Positions 44,388 through 52,742 of a stretch of 64,000 bases of DNA are shown here, one piece after another. The stretch comes from Halioxenophilus sp033283405. GTDB lineage: Bacteria; Pseudomonadota; Gammaproteobacteria; Pseudomonadales; Cellvibrionaceae. A program made the translations under genes and the position numbers. Numbering within the stretch: the stretch's first letter is position 1; the number at the start of each line of letters is the position of its first letter. Under the pieces are notes generated by a model. The model ran no database searches. It saw nothing but the letters and a program-made list of their open reading frames with translations, and was not told the DNA's origin. The DNA lies in assembly GCF_033283405.1 (NCBI RefSeq), contig NZ_JAWMQR010000008.1:62001-126000 (forward strand), written 5' to 3'.

Positions 44388-44755
44388 AGCAGCTGGCTGC
44401 TATATCCCTCGCCAATATTGTTTTTTTTGATTCTCAGCCAATCAACTGGTTCAAACGAACCCTTCCCTTGTCTGACTTGTATTTGACTTGATTAACAGCT
44501 GTTGCCTGACTTTGATGGCCAAAAGCGAATAAAGAACGCCACAACCGGCCTAAATCAGGCCAGGGCCATGCACAGAAACCTGCTATTGAGTATTACGGAG
44601 ATGTTGAGCCGCCGAACGGCCCGTAAACGGACGCAAACTTGGGTTTGCTGTTTCGGGAGAGGATGTCTGCCGAGGTCGTAAAAAGCAACACAAAAAAGGT
44701 AAAGATGAACTGCCTCTCAACTTTACCCTTTTCTTGCTCAGAGTCTTACGGAAAC
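44388..44755. other. Intergenic region between hisH and the diguanylate cyclase gene
   Basis: 368 bp. It contains the hisH terminator (44699-44727) and presumably the promoter of the diguanylate cyclase gene. No open frame or RNA gene is apparent; this is where hisA would be expected in a canonical hisBHAF cluster. Confidence 0.5.
44699..44727 (-). terminator. Terminator after hisH
   Basis: GGTAAAG (44699-44705) pairs with CTTTACC (44721-44727); on the minus strand it is followed by six Ts (As 44693-44698). The loop of 15 bases is long but the T-run supports the call. Confidence 0.65.
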
Positions 44756-45403
44756 TCAGCCAGACCAGTGACAGAAATTGCGCAACAACTGCAACCCTGC
44801 ACGATGGCTCTTCTCGGGGTGGAACTGCACTGCCACCAGGTTATCCTTGGCAACCGCTGCACTGAAATCGACGCCGTAGTTGGAACGGCCTATCTCATAG
44901 TGAGAATCGCTCAGTTGCGCGCAGTAGCTGTGCACGAAGTAGAACCGTTCGCCATCTTCAATACCGTCCCACAGAGCATGGGGACGAGTTTGATAAACAT
45001 TGTTCCAGCCCATGTGTGGCACTTTCATCGGCTGGCCCATGGCATCGCGCAGATCCTCACCGAAGAAACGCACCTCTCCCGGAATCATATCCAAACAGTC
45101 AACGCCTCCGTTCTCCTCGCTGTGTGTCAACAGTGCCTGGAGTCCCACGCAGATGCCTAAAACCGGCTTACCGGTCGCAATTTGGCTACGAACGAGCTGA
45201 TCAAAGCCCAATCGGCGGATCTCAGCCATACAGTCGCGGATAGCCCCGACACCGGGAAAGATCACCCGCTCGGCGGCACTGATCTGTTCGGCGTCGGCGG
45301 TGATCAGCACTTTCTGGTCGGGTGCGACATGCTGCAGGGCACTGGCTACCGAGTGCAGGTTGCCCATGCCGTAATCACAGATTGCAACGGTTGCTGTAGC
45401 CAC
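44756..45403 (-). CDS. hisH: Imidazole glycerol phosphate synthase, glutaminase subunit HisH
   Basis: Class I glutamine amidotransferase that feeds ammonia to HisF. 215 aa from a GTG at 45403, preceded by GAGGA; the frame stays open upstream into hisB but without family similarity. VAICDYGMGNLHSV is the canonical start. Nucleophile Cys85 in LGICVGLQALL and the His-Glu pair in VQFHPEKS are intact. It lies 31 bp after hisB. Confidence 0.96.
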   Translation of the reverse strand: MATATVAICDYGMGNLHSVASALQHVAPDQKVLITADAEQISAAERVIFPGVGAIRDCMAEIRRLGFDQLVRSQIATGKPVLGICVGLQALLTHSEENGGVDCLDMIPGEVRFFGEDLRDAMGQPMKVPHMGWNNVYQTRPHALWDGIEDGERFYFVHSYCAQLSDSHYEIGRSNYGVDFSAAVAKDNLVAVQFHPEKSHRAGLQLLRNFCHWSG

Positions 45404-45434
45404 AGCCAAATCCTCGCGGTTGAAAAGTGGAGAG

Positions 45435-46028
45435 TTAGAGAGTGCCCTTGGTGGAGGGAGTGCGATCACCCATGCGCGGATCGACCTCCAGCGCCATGCG
45501 CAATGCGCGGGCAAAGGCCTTGAACACGGTTTCAATCTGGTGGTGTGCGTTATCGCCGCGCAGGCAGTCGATGTGCAGGGTCACCTGGGCGTGGTTGACG
45601 AAGCCATGAAAAAACTCGGAGAAGAGCTCGGTATCGAAAGCGCCGATGCGCTTTTGGGTAAACGGCACGTTCATAACCAGGCCGGGGCGGCCGGAGAAGT
45701 CGATCACCACCCGCGACAGGGCTTCATCAAGGGGCACATAGGCGTGGCCGTAGCGGCGCAGCCCTTTCTTATCGCCCACAGCCACCGCCATCGCCTGGCC
45801 CAGAGTGATGCCGATATCCTCCACCGTGTGGTGATCGTCAATGTGGATGTCACCCTTGCAGGTGATATCGAGATCGATCAGGCCGTGGCGGGCAATCTGG
45901 TCGAGCATGTGTTCGAGGAAGGGGACCCCGGTGTCAAATTTCCCCACCCCGGAACCGTCCAAATCCAGGCTGACCTGAATTTGTGTCTCCAGGGTATCTC
46001 GGCTGACACTAGCGTTACGTGCGCCCAT
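45435..46028 (-). CDS. hisB: Imidazoleglycerol-phosphate dehydratase HisB
   Basis: Mn-dependent dehydration of IGP, a 24-mer. 197 aa from the ATG at 46028, preceded by GGAG at about 10 bases; an in-frame start six codons earlier overlaps that site. Metal-binding motifs IDDHHTVEDIGI and RGDNAHHQIETVFKAF are intact. This is the monofunctional form without the phosphatase domain, as in non-enteric gammaproteobacteria. Confidence 0.97.
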   Translation of the reverse strand: MGARNASVSRDTLETQIQVSLDLDGSGVGKFDTGVPFLEHMLDQIARHGLIDLDITCKGDIHIDDHHTVEDIGITLGQAMAVAVGDKKGLRRYGHAYVPLDEALSRVVIDFSGRPGLVMNVPFTQKRIGAFDTELFSEFFHGFVNHAQVTLHIDCLRGDNAHHQIETVFKAFARALRMALEVDPRMGDRTPSTKGTL

Positions 46029-46107
46029 GGGTTTTCTCCGGTACAAAAATGAGGGCGGATTATAAGTCCGAAGGCCTCACTTCACCAGGGCAGGGGGGCC
46101 ACATCCC

Positions 46108-46950
46108 TCAATCGAGCAGACCAAACAGCCCCCGCTGGTAGTCGGCCATGGCCTGATGCAGCTCTTCCGCGCGGTTCATAACAAACGGGCCGTAGCGGGC
46201 AATGGGCTCTTGTAGCGGCTTGGCAGCAATCAACAGACAGCGGCCGCCACCGACTCCGCCGGCAATCACCAGCGACTCTCCCTGGCCTAACAGGGCCAGC
46301 TGCTGGGCAGACAGAGGCTCGCCGGCTACCGCCAACCGCCCGGCAAAGGTGTACGCCACCGCCGCATGCTCGTCCGGTGTCGACACCGTCAGCGTCACCC
46401 CTTCCAGCAACTGGATATCCAGCAGCAACGGCGCCACCGCGATGTCATCGACCGGGCCGGTGACCCCCGCAAAGGTGCCGGCCAACACCTTAACCCGGGC
46501 ACCGGCGGTGGGCTCCACCAGCGGAATGCTCTCAGCCGCGAACTCTTGATAACGCGGCGCACGCATCTTTTCGGCAGCGGCCAGGTTTATCCAGAGCTGG
46601 AAGCCCCACAGCCGGCCCTCGTTTTGCTCTGGCATTTCGGAGTGCAGAATGCCGCTACCGGCGGTCATCCACTGCAGGCCGCCACCCTCGATCACACCGC
46701 TGTTGCCAGCGCTGTCTCGGTGGCGCATTCTGCCCTCCACCATGTAGGTGACGGTTTCAAAGCCGCGATGGGGATGGGCGGGAAAGCCGCCGATATAGTC
46801 CTGGCTATTGTCGGAGCGCAACTCGTCCAACAGCAGCAGTGGGTCGTGCTGGGGCAGGGCGCGGGCACCAATGGCCCGATTAATCAGTACCCCGTCACCG
46901 TCGCGGGTGGCGCTGGCGGGGAGGGTGGTTAACACCGAACGTTCACTCAT
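46108..46950 (-). CDS. Pirin family protein (bicupin)
   Basis: 280-aa cytoplasmic bicupin. The N-terminal cupin has the metal-site pattern HPHRGFETVTYMVEGRMRHRD and the pirin motif GGGLQWMTAGSGILHSEM. Bacterial pirins such as YhhW have quercetinase activity or act as redox-sensing regulators. It lies 12 bp after the glutathionyl-hydroquinone reductase gene, and the pairing suggests shared handling of quinones or flavonoid-like phenolics. Confidence 0.92.
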   Translation of the reverse strand: MSERSVLTTLPASATRDGDGVLINRAIGARALPQHDPLLLLDELRSDNSQDYIGGFPAHPHRGFETVTYMVEGRMRHRDSAGNSGVIEGGGLQWMTAGSGILHSEMPEQNEGRLWGFQLWINLAAAEKMRAPRYQEFAAESIPLVEPTAGARVKVLAGTFAGVTGPVDDIAVAPLLLDIQLLEGVTLTVSTPDEHAAVAYTFAGRLAVAGEPLSAQQLALLGQGESLVIAGGVGGGRCLLIAAKPLQEPIARYGPFVMNRAEELHQAMADYQRGLFGLLD

Positions 46951-46962
46951 AGTGACCTCGAC

Positions 46963-47916
46963 TCACAGGAAAGAGAGTTTGGGCCCCCGGGGGACTACCC
47001 CGGTGGGGTTTATCTGTTTGTGGCTGGCGTAATAGTGCTGCTTGATCTGCTCAATATCGATGGTTTCCGCCACGCCCGGGTAGTGGTAGAGCTCGCGCAC
47101 ATAGCGCGACAGGGCTGGGTAGTCGGCAATCTGCTGGTAGTTGCATTTAAAGTGGCCAAAATAGACCGCATCGAAGCGCACCAGGGTGGTAAACAGGCGC
47201 CAATCCGCCTCGGTGATCTGGCCGCCCACCAGGTAGGGGCTCTCGCCCAGCAGCCGTTCCAACTCGTCCAGGGCGGCAAACAGCCGGTCAAAAGCCTCCT
47301 CGTAGGCCTGCTGGCTGGTGGCAAAACCGGCCCGGTAGACGCCATTGTTCACATCGTCGTAGATCCAGCGGTTCACCCGGTCGATCTCGTCGCGCAATCG
47401 TTGTGGATAAAAGTCGAGTTTGTTACCGGTCAGGTGATCAAAGGCGCTGTTGAACATGCGGATGATGTCGGCCGACTCGTTGCTGACGATGGTCTGCCGT
47501 TGCCGGTCCCACAGTATCGGCACCGTGACACGGCCGGTGTAGTCGGAGCGGGCACGGGTGTAGATCTGGTGCAGAAAATCGCTATTGTAGAGCCTATCGC
47601 CCTGGGAGGCGCCCTGCTGCTCGAAGGTCCAGCCCTGGGTCAGCATCTCCGGGTGCACCACCGACACCCCAATCAGATTGCTCAGGCCTTTGAGCTGGCG
47701 AAAGATCAGGGCGCGATTGGCCCAGGGGCAGGCCAGGGAAACATAGAGGTGGTAGCGTCCGGGCTCGGCGGCAAAGCCGCCCAATCCGGTTGGGCCGGGC
47801 TTGCCACTGGCGGTGACCCAGTTGCGAAATTTCGACTGCTCGCGCTCAAAACTGCCACCGGAGGCGTCGGTGTCATACCACTGATCCCACCAAACCCCAT
47901 TGATCAACAAACCCAT
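46963..47916 (-). CDS. yqjG: Glutathionyl-hydroquinone reductase (Xi-class GST, YqjG/EcfG type)
   Basis: 317 aa from MGLLINGVWWDQWYDT; the ATG at 47916 follows GAGG, while an in-frame ATG 12 codons earlier does not. It reduces glutathionyl-hydroquinones to hydroquinones. The catalytic Cys63 lies in SLACPWANRAL, the Xi-class CPWA motif, and the conserved Tyr-rich C-terminal motifs (SDYTGRVTVPILWD, YLVGGQITEADWRLF) are present. First gene of the yqjG-pirin pair. Confidence 0.95.
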   Translation of the reverse strand: MGLLINGVWWDQWYDTDASGGSFEREQSKFRNWVTASGKPGPTGLGGFAAEPGRYHLYVSLACPWANRALIFRQLKGLSNLIGVSVVHPEMLTQGWTFEQQGASQGDRLYNSDFLHQIYTRARSDYTGRVTVPILWDRQRQTIVSNESADIIRMFNSAFDHLTGNKLDFYPQRLRDEIDRVNRWIYDDVNNGVYRAGFATSQQAYEEAFDRLFAALDELERLLGESPYLVGGQITEADWRLFTTLVRFDAVYFGHFKCNYQQIADYPALSRYVRELYHYPGVAETIDIEQIKQHYYASHKQINPTGVVPRGPKLSFL

Positions 47917-47964
47917 AGCCAACCTCGTCTGCTTAACTTTTAACGAGGCCACATGCTAAAAAGA

Positions 47965-47978
47965 TGACCTGGAGGTCA
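47965..47978. promoter_or_regulatory. Palindromic operator candidate upstream of yqjG
   Basis: TGACCT-GG-AGGTCA, a perfect 6-2-6 inverted repeat 48 bp upstream of the yqjG start. It is a plausible site for a dimeric regulator of the yqjG-pirin operon; the regulator is unknown. Confidence 0.45.
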
Positions 47979-48124
47979 CCAGCTAGAACATTTGCCCGAC
48001 TTATTCACAAAATTTGATCTAGTGAACCAATCCCCACCAATAGAGACAAATAGCCCCAGGGACTAGCCTGTTAGCGCCGCTTCCATTAGCATTCATTAAT
48101 CGTCTAGGTTGTATAAAACCCTCC

Positions 48125-48436
48125 ATGCCCGCCAATACCCGCCGTCAACAAGCCCATCGACTGCTCATCGCTCTGTTGATGACGCTCTGCTTTGTTGGTG
48201 CGCAGATGGCCGATGCCCACCACCTGGCCAGCCATGCCCACGCCGGCGAGGAGGCCGACCAGGGCCTCTGCCAGCTGTTGCACACCCCGCCGGCACTCCT
48301 GCCCGAGGCACCGCGGGTTACCCCCCTAATCGTTACCCCGGTCGAACCCGGACTGCGCTACCAAACACCGGAGCTGCTGTCGGATCAATTCCGGCCCTTT
48401 GCCATCCGCGCGCCACCCATTAGCACTCACCGTTAA
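48125..48436 (+). CDS. Small exported His-containing protein upstream of the TonB receptor
   Basis: 103 aa. A signal peptide (LLIALLMTLCFVGAQMADA) is followed by a metal-ligand-rich stretch HHLASHAHAGEEADQGLCQLLH and a Pro-rich tail. It resembles the small His-rich proteins that accompany zinc or copper TonB receptors (DUF2946-like), but I cannot assign a family. It lies 60 bp before the receptor gene, and the pair probably forms one transcript. Likely a periplasmic metal-binding or sensing protein. Confidence 0.65.
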   Translation: MPANTRRQQAHRLLIALLMTLCFVGAQMADAHHLASHAHAGEEADQGLCQLLHTPPALLPEAPRVTPLIVTPVEPGLRYQTPELLSDQFRPFAIRAPPISTHR

Positions 48437-48496
48437 CTGCGTGAACTCAGCCCCGGTACGCCGTGGCTGTCCATCAATATGTGTGAGAGTTACACC

Positions 48497-50581
48497 ATGA
48501 CTGACCAATTCAGAGCCAAACTCCGTTTGGCGCTACCCTTTGCCTTATCCGGTTTGGGCACCGGCGCCGTCTGGGCGCAAACCGACGACCAGGTTCACCA
48601 GCCACTGGAAGAGGTGGTGGTCACCGGCCAGCTGCAAAAGAGCCTCGCCGAAACCGCCCTGCCGGTGAGTGTGTTAAGCGATGAGCAACTGCGCCAGCAG
48701 CAGAGCACCAACCTCGGCGATACCCTGAAAAACATCGCCGGCGTGCACTCTTCCAGTTTTGGCAGCGGCGTTGGCCGCCCCATTATTCGCGGCCAAACCG
48801 GCAACCGGGTGCGCGTGCTGCAGGGCAGCCTCGGTACACTCGACGCCTCTTCGGTCAGCCCCGACCACGCCAATGGCATCTCACCCCTGGCCGCCGAACG
48901 CGTTGAAGTCGTGCGCGGCCCGGCAACACTGCTCTACGGCAATGGTGCCATCGGTGGTGTTATCAATGTCATCGACAACCGCATCGCCAGCGAACCGCTC
49001 TCGCCACGGGCGGTGTTCGATATCAGTCACAACAGCAACAACCAGCAGAATACCGGTGCCCTACTGCTGGAACAGCCGTGGCAAAACTGGAATTGGCACC
49101 TCGATGGCAGCCGCTATAGCGCCGACGACAGTGACATTCCCGTGCCCGCCAATCCGGAACAGGCCGACGAGTATCGCGGGGTGCTGGAAAACAGCGACCG
49201 CGAAGGCGACAGCATCACCCTGGGCAGCAGCTACCTGACCGAAAACGGTTACCTTGGGCTGGCGGTGAGTCGCTACACCACCAACTATGGCCTGCCGGAG
49301 GGGTTGCATGAGCACGCCGACGCCGAAGCGGAGGAGGCCGATGTGCGCATCGACCTGGAGCAGACCCGCTATGAATTCAAGGCCGGTCGCGATCTAAATG
49401 GGCTGTTTAACTCTTTGGAAGCAAGCCTGGCCTACACCGACTATCAGCACCGTGAGCTGGAGGTCACCAGCGCCACCACCGAGGTGGGCACTCAAATTGC
49501 CAACCAAGGTTTCGACTCCCGCTTCACCCTCAGCCACAACCCTCTGGCTGGCTGGCAGGGGGTTGTTGGCCTACAACTGCAGCAGCGGGAGTTTGGCGCC
49601 ACCGGCGAGGAGGGCTATATCCTGCCCACCGATATCGCCAGCGCCGGCCTGTTTGCCGTAGAGAGCCTGGATATCGCCCAATGGACCATCGAACTGGGCG
49701 CGCGCCTGGAACATAACCAAACCGAGCTGCACCAGGGCTGCAAACAGAGCAGCAATACCACCAGTGCCTCGGCCTCGTTGCTGCGCCCGGTGAGCCAACA
49801 GAGCAGCGCCTGGGTGTCGGCGAGCTGGTCGGAGCGGGCCGCCACCGAAGAGGAGCTCTACTCCAACATCGACCCGGCCAGCTGCAGCCACTTCCCGGGT
49901 GAGGCCCTGGTTACCCACGCCGCCACCGGCTTTATCGAACTCGGCAACCCCGAGCTCGATCGCGAAACCAGCCAAAACCTGGAGTTGGGCTGGCGCCGCC
50001 ATCAGGGGCTCTGGACCGCTGAGGTCAACCTCTACTACAACCAGATCAACAACTACATCTACGCCGCCAACAGTGACCAGGCCGACGCCCCCGAACTGTT
50101 CAACCTGGTTGCCGACAGCGACACCCTGCTCTACTACAGCCAGGCGGATGCCCATTTTTATGGCGCCGAACTGAGCGCCACCGGCCACCTCTATGAGTTG
50201 ACCAGCCATCACCTCGATTGGCGGCTGCAGGGGGATTGGGTGCGGGCACAGCTCGACTCCGGTAGCAACGTACCGCGCCTGGCGCCCGCGCGTCTGGGTA
50301 CCGAATTGGCCTGGGTAGGCGAGCGCTGGACGGTAAGCCTGGATGCCAGCCACGTCTTCAGCCAGACCCATACAGCCCCCGGCGAGACCAACACCGACGG
50401 CTACACCCTGGTGGGCGCCTACGCCGACTACCACTTTCTGCCCAACGGCCAGGAGTGGACCCTCTATCTGCGCGGCAACAATCTGCTCGATGAGGAGGTT
50501 CGCGACCACACCTCGTTTATCAAGGATGCCGCACCGGCGCCGGGGATAGGTGTGGAGGTAGGCCTGCGGGTGACCTTATAA
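48497..50581 (+). CDS. TonB-dependent outer-membrane receptor, ZnuD-like
   Basis: 694-aa receptor. Signal peptide (residues 1-28), a TonB-box-like segment EEVVVTG, a plug domain (ETALPVSVLSDEQLRQQQSTNLGDTL, GRPIIRGQTGNRVRVL, AERVEVVRGPATLLYGNGAIGGVINV) and a 22-strand barrel ending in Leu. The start of the barrel resembles ZnuD, including a surface-loop stretch YGLPEGLHEHADAEAEEADVR, where ZnuD proteins carry a longer His-rich loop. Zinc is the favoured substrate; copper or another metal remains possible. The ATG at 48497 is preferred to an in-frame ATG at 48479. No Zur box was found upstream. Confidence 0.85.
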   Translation: MTDQFRAKLRLALPFALSGLGTGAVWAQTDDQVHQPLEEVVVTGQLQKSLAETALPVSVLSDEQLRQQQSTNLGDTLKNIAGVHSSSFGSGVGRPIIRGQTGNRVRVLQGSLGTLDASSVSPDHANGISPLAAERVEVVRGPATLLYGNGAIGGVINVIDNRIASEPLSPRAVFDISHNSNNQQNTGALLLEQPWQNWNWHLDGSRYSADDSDIPVPANPEQADEYRGVLENSDREGDSITLGSSYLTENGYLGLAVSRYTTNYGLPEGLHEHADAEAEEADVRIDLEQTRYEFKAGRDLNGLFNSLEASLAYTDYQHRELEVTSATTEVGTQIANQGFDSRFTLSHNPLAGWQGVVGLQLQQREFGATGEEGYILPTDIASAGLFAVESLDIAQWTIELGARLEHNQTELHQGCKQSSNTTSASASLLRPVSQQSSAWVSASWSERAATEEELYSNIDPASCSHFPGEALVTHAATGFIELGNPELDRETSQNLELGWRRHQGLWTAEVNLYYNQINNYIYAANSDQADAPELFNLVADSDTLLYYSQADAHFYGAELSATGHLYELTSHHLDWRLQGDWVRAQLDSGSNVPRLAPARLGTELAWVGERWTVSLDASHVFSQTHTAPGETNTDGYTLVGAYADYHFLPNGQEWTLYLRGNNLLDEEVRDHTSFIKDAAPAPGIGVEVGLRVTL

Positions 50582-50596
50582 GCCCCGCTTGAGAGG

Positions 50597-50624
50597 CAAC
50601 CCCGGCAACAAAGTGCCGGGGTTG
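50597..50624 (+). terminator. Hairpin after the TonB receptor gene
   Basis: An 11-bp perfect stem CAACCCCGGCA / TGCCGGGGTTG with loop ACAAAG, 15 bp after the stop. No T-run follows, so it may need factor help, but stem strength makes transcript ending or 3' protection likely. Confidence 0.6.
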
Positions 50625-50718
50625 TCGCAATTCTGGTAATTGAGTCAGTAACTGTGACATAGTTACCGGCGACACGGACGCCGGGCCCAGGGCCCCACAG
50701 AATAAGATTAACCAGTGA

Positions 50719-52029
50719 ATGAATGCCCCCGAGCCTTTTAGCCCGAATCCAATCTCACCGTTGAACATCGCCCTGTTGGGCTATCGCAGCCACCCCCACG
50801 TTGGCGGCCAAGGTATCTTCCTCAACTATTTGAGCAAAGCCCTGGTGGAGCTCGGCCACCGGGTGGATGTCATCAGTGGCCCGCCCTACCCGGAGCTGGA
50901 CCCAAGAGTCACGCTGGTCAAACTGCCCAGCCTCGATCTCTACGCCAGTGCCAACCCCCTGCGCGAACTGCGCTGGCGCCATCTGGCCAGTTTTACCGAC
51001 AGCTACGAGTACCTCTCCAAGATGACCGGCGGCTTTGCCGAGCCCTACACCTTCAGCCGGCGCGCCGCCGCCTACCTGAAAGCCAACCCCGGCCGCTACC
51101 ACATAGTGCACGACAACCAGTGCCTGGGGTGGGGCTTGCTGGCCATGGAGCGGGCCGGCATTCCGGTGGTGGCCACCATTCACCACCCCATCAGCCGCGA
51201 TCTGGAGATCGCCCTGGCGGCGCAGCCCAGCCCCTGGCTGAAGTTAATGACCAAGCGCTGGTATCGATTCATCCGCATGCAGATGCAGGTGGCGCGTAAA
51301 TTACGCCATGTGGTGACTGTCTCCGAGTGCTCCCGCCAGGATATCGCCAGCGCCTTTGGCCGCCCACCCGCCACCATCGATGTGATCGCCAACGGTGTCG
51401 ATACCGAACTGTTTCGGCCGCTGCCGGAAGTCACCAAGGAGCCGCTGCGACTGATCACCACCGCCTCGTCCGACCAGCCATTAAAAGGCCAGAAGTTCCT
51501 GCTGCAGGCGGTGGCACAGTTGCGAGCACGCTACCCCAAGCTGCAGCTGGTGGTCATCGGCACCTTAAAAGAAGAGGGCGAGACCGCCCAGCTGTTAACC
51601 GAGCTCAACCTGCAGCAGTGCGTCAGCTTTAAAAGCCAGCTCACCACCGAGCAGTTGGTGGCAGAATTCAACCGCGCCGCCATCGCCATTACTCCCTCCT
51701 TATATGAGGGCTTCGGCCTGCCGGCGGCCGAGGCTATGGCCTGTGGCACGGCGGTCATCACCAGCGATGGCGGCGCTCTACCCGAGGTGGTGGGCGATGC
51801 CGGCCTGGTGGTGCCGGCCGGTGACAGCCGCGCCCTGGCCGAGGCGATCGACAAGTTGATCAGCAACCCCGAACTCGCCCGCCAGCTGGCCGAACAGGGG
51901 CGTGCGCGCATTCTGCAGCACTTCAGCTGGCACGGTGCCGCAGTCGCCTTCAGCCACTATTACCAGCAAATTCTACAAGGGCAGTCCGACCCGCAATGCA
52001 CACCATCGATTTCCAACGCCTTGAGCTAG
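50719..52029 (+). CDS. Glycosyltransferase family 4 protein
   Basis: 436-aa GT-B fold retaining glycosyltransferase. N-terminal Rossmann domain (NIALLGYRSHPHVGGQGIFLNYLSKAL, with the glycine-rich acceptor loop) and C-terminal donor domain with the family EX7E motif in PSLYEGFGLPAAEAMACGTAV. No membrane segment. The acceptor and donor sugars are unknown. It overlaps the methyltransferase gene by 34 bp, so translation is coupled, and heads a tight four-gene run. Its ATG at 50719 lacks a clear Shine-Dalgarno. Confidence 0.92.
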   Translation: MNAPEPFSPNPISPLNIALLGYRSHPHVGGQGIFLNYLSKALVELGHRVDVISGPPYPELDPRVTLVKLPSLDLYASANPLRELRWRHLASFTDSYEYLSKMTGGFAEPYTFSRRAAAYLKANPGRYHIVHDNQCLGWGLLAMERAGIPVVATIHHPISRDLEIALAAQPSPWLKLMTKRWYRFIRMQMQVARKLRHVVTVSECSRQDIASAFGRPPATIDVIANGVDTELFRPLPEVTKEPLRLITTASSDQPLKGQKFLLQAVAQLRARYPKLQLVVIGTLKEEGETAQLLTELNLQQCVSFKSQLTTEQLVAEFNRAAIAITPSLYEGFGLPAAEAMACGTAVITSDGGALPEVVGDAGLVVPAGDSRALAEAIDKLISNPELARQLAEQGRARILQHFSWHGAAVAFSHYYQQILQGQSDPQCTPSISNALS

Positions 52030-52727
52030 CCCCCAATTCGGTCATTCTCGACCTCGGCTGTGGCGAGGGGCGCCACAGCATCGCCGTGCCCGGCAGTAGC
52101 GACCAAAACCTGGTGGTCGGCGTCGACCTCGGCTGGAAGGATCTGCTCAAAGCCCAGGCCAAAGCAGCCGAGACCCAAACCTTCTGCCAGGAGAACCGGC
52201 TGCCCGTGGGCGCCAACCCCAGTTGGATCAACGCCAATGGTCTGCGCCTGCCGTTTGCCGATGACAGCTTTGACCGCGTTATCTGCTCCGAAGTGTTGGA
52301 ACACATCGACGACTATCAAGGGCTACTGACAGAGATGCACCGGGTACTAAAGCCCGGTGGCCTGCTTGCGGTGAGCGTGCCGCGCCAGTGGCCAGAGCGG
52401 GTCTGCTGGAGCTTCTGCGACGAGTACAGCCAGACCCCGGGTGGCCACATCCGCATTTTTAACGCCCGCCGCCTGCGTCGCACCATTATCAACCTGGGCT
52501 TTCGGCCTATTGGGGAGCACTGGGCACACGCCTTGCACACCCCCTACTGGTGGCTTAAGTGCCTGCTCTGGGACAAACCCGATCACCCCCTGCTGCAGGC
52601 CTACCACCGCCTGCTGGTCTGGGATTTGATGTCCGCCCCCTGGCTAACCCGAACACTGGAAAAAATACTCAACCCACTAATGGGTAAAAGCGTGGTGCTC
52701 TATTTCCAGGCAGAGCCCTCCAACTAA
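51996..52727 (+). CDS. Class I SAM-dependent methyltransferase
   Basis: 243 aa with motif I VILDLGCGEGRHSIA, the acidic end of strand 2 (VVGVDLGW), DSFDRVICSEVLEHIDDY and PGGLLAVSVPRQWPER: a Methyltransf_11-type fold. Its start lies inside the 3' end of the GT4 gene and its stop is 15 bp before the next gene. Context suggests methylation of a sugar or lipid-linked intermediate made with GT4; the substrate cannot be read from sequence. Confidence 0.92.
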   Translation: MHTIDFQRLELAPNSVILDLGCGEGRHSIAVPGSSDQNLVVGVDLGWKDLLKAQAKAAETQTFCQENRLPVGANPSWINANGLRLPFADDSFDRVICSEVLEHIDDYQGLLTEMHRVLKPGGLLAVSVPRQWPERVCWSFCDEYSQTPGGHIRIFNARRLRRTIINLGFRPIGEHWAHALHTPYWWLKCLLWDKPDHPLLQAYHRLLVWDLMSAPWLTRTLEKILNPLMGKSVVLYFQAEPSN

Positions 52728-52742
52728 CACCCACGACACCGC

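Noticed and set aside
49571..50509. 312-codon minus-strand open frame opposite the TonB receptor
   Set aside because: Antisense to a complete receptor gene; Gly/Val-rich composition typical of shadows.
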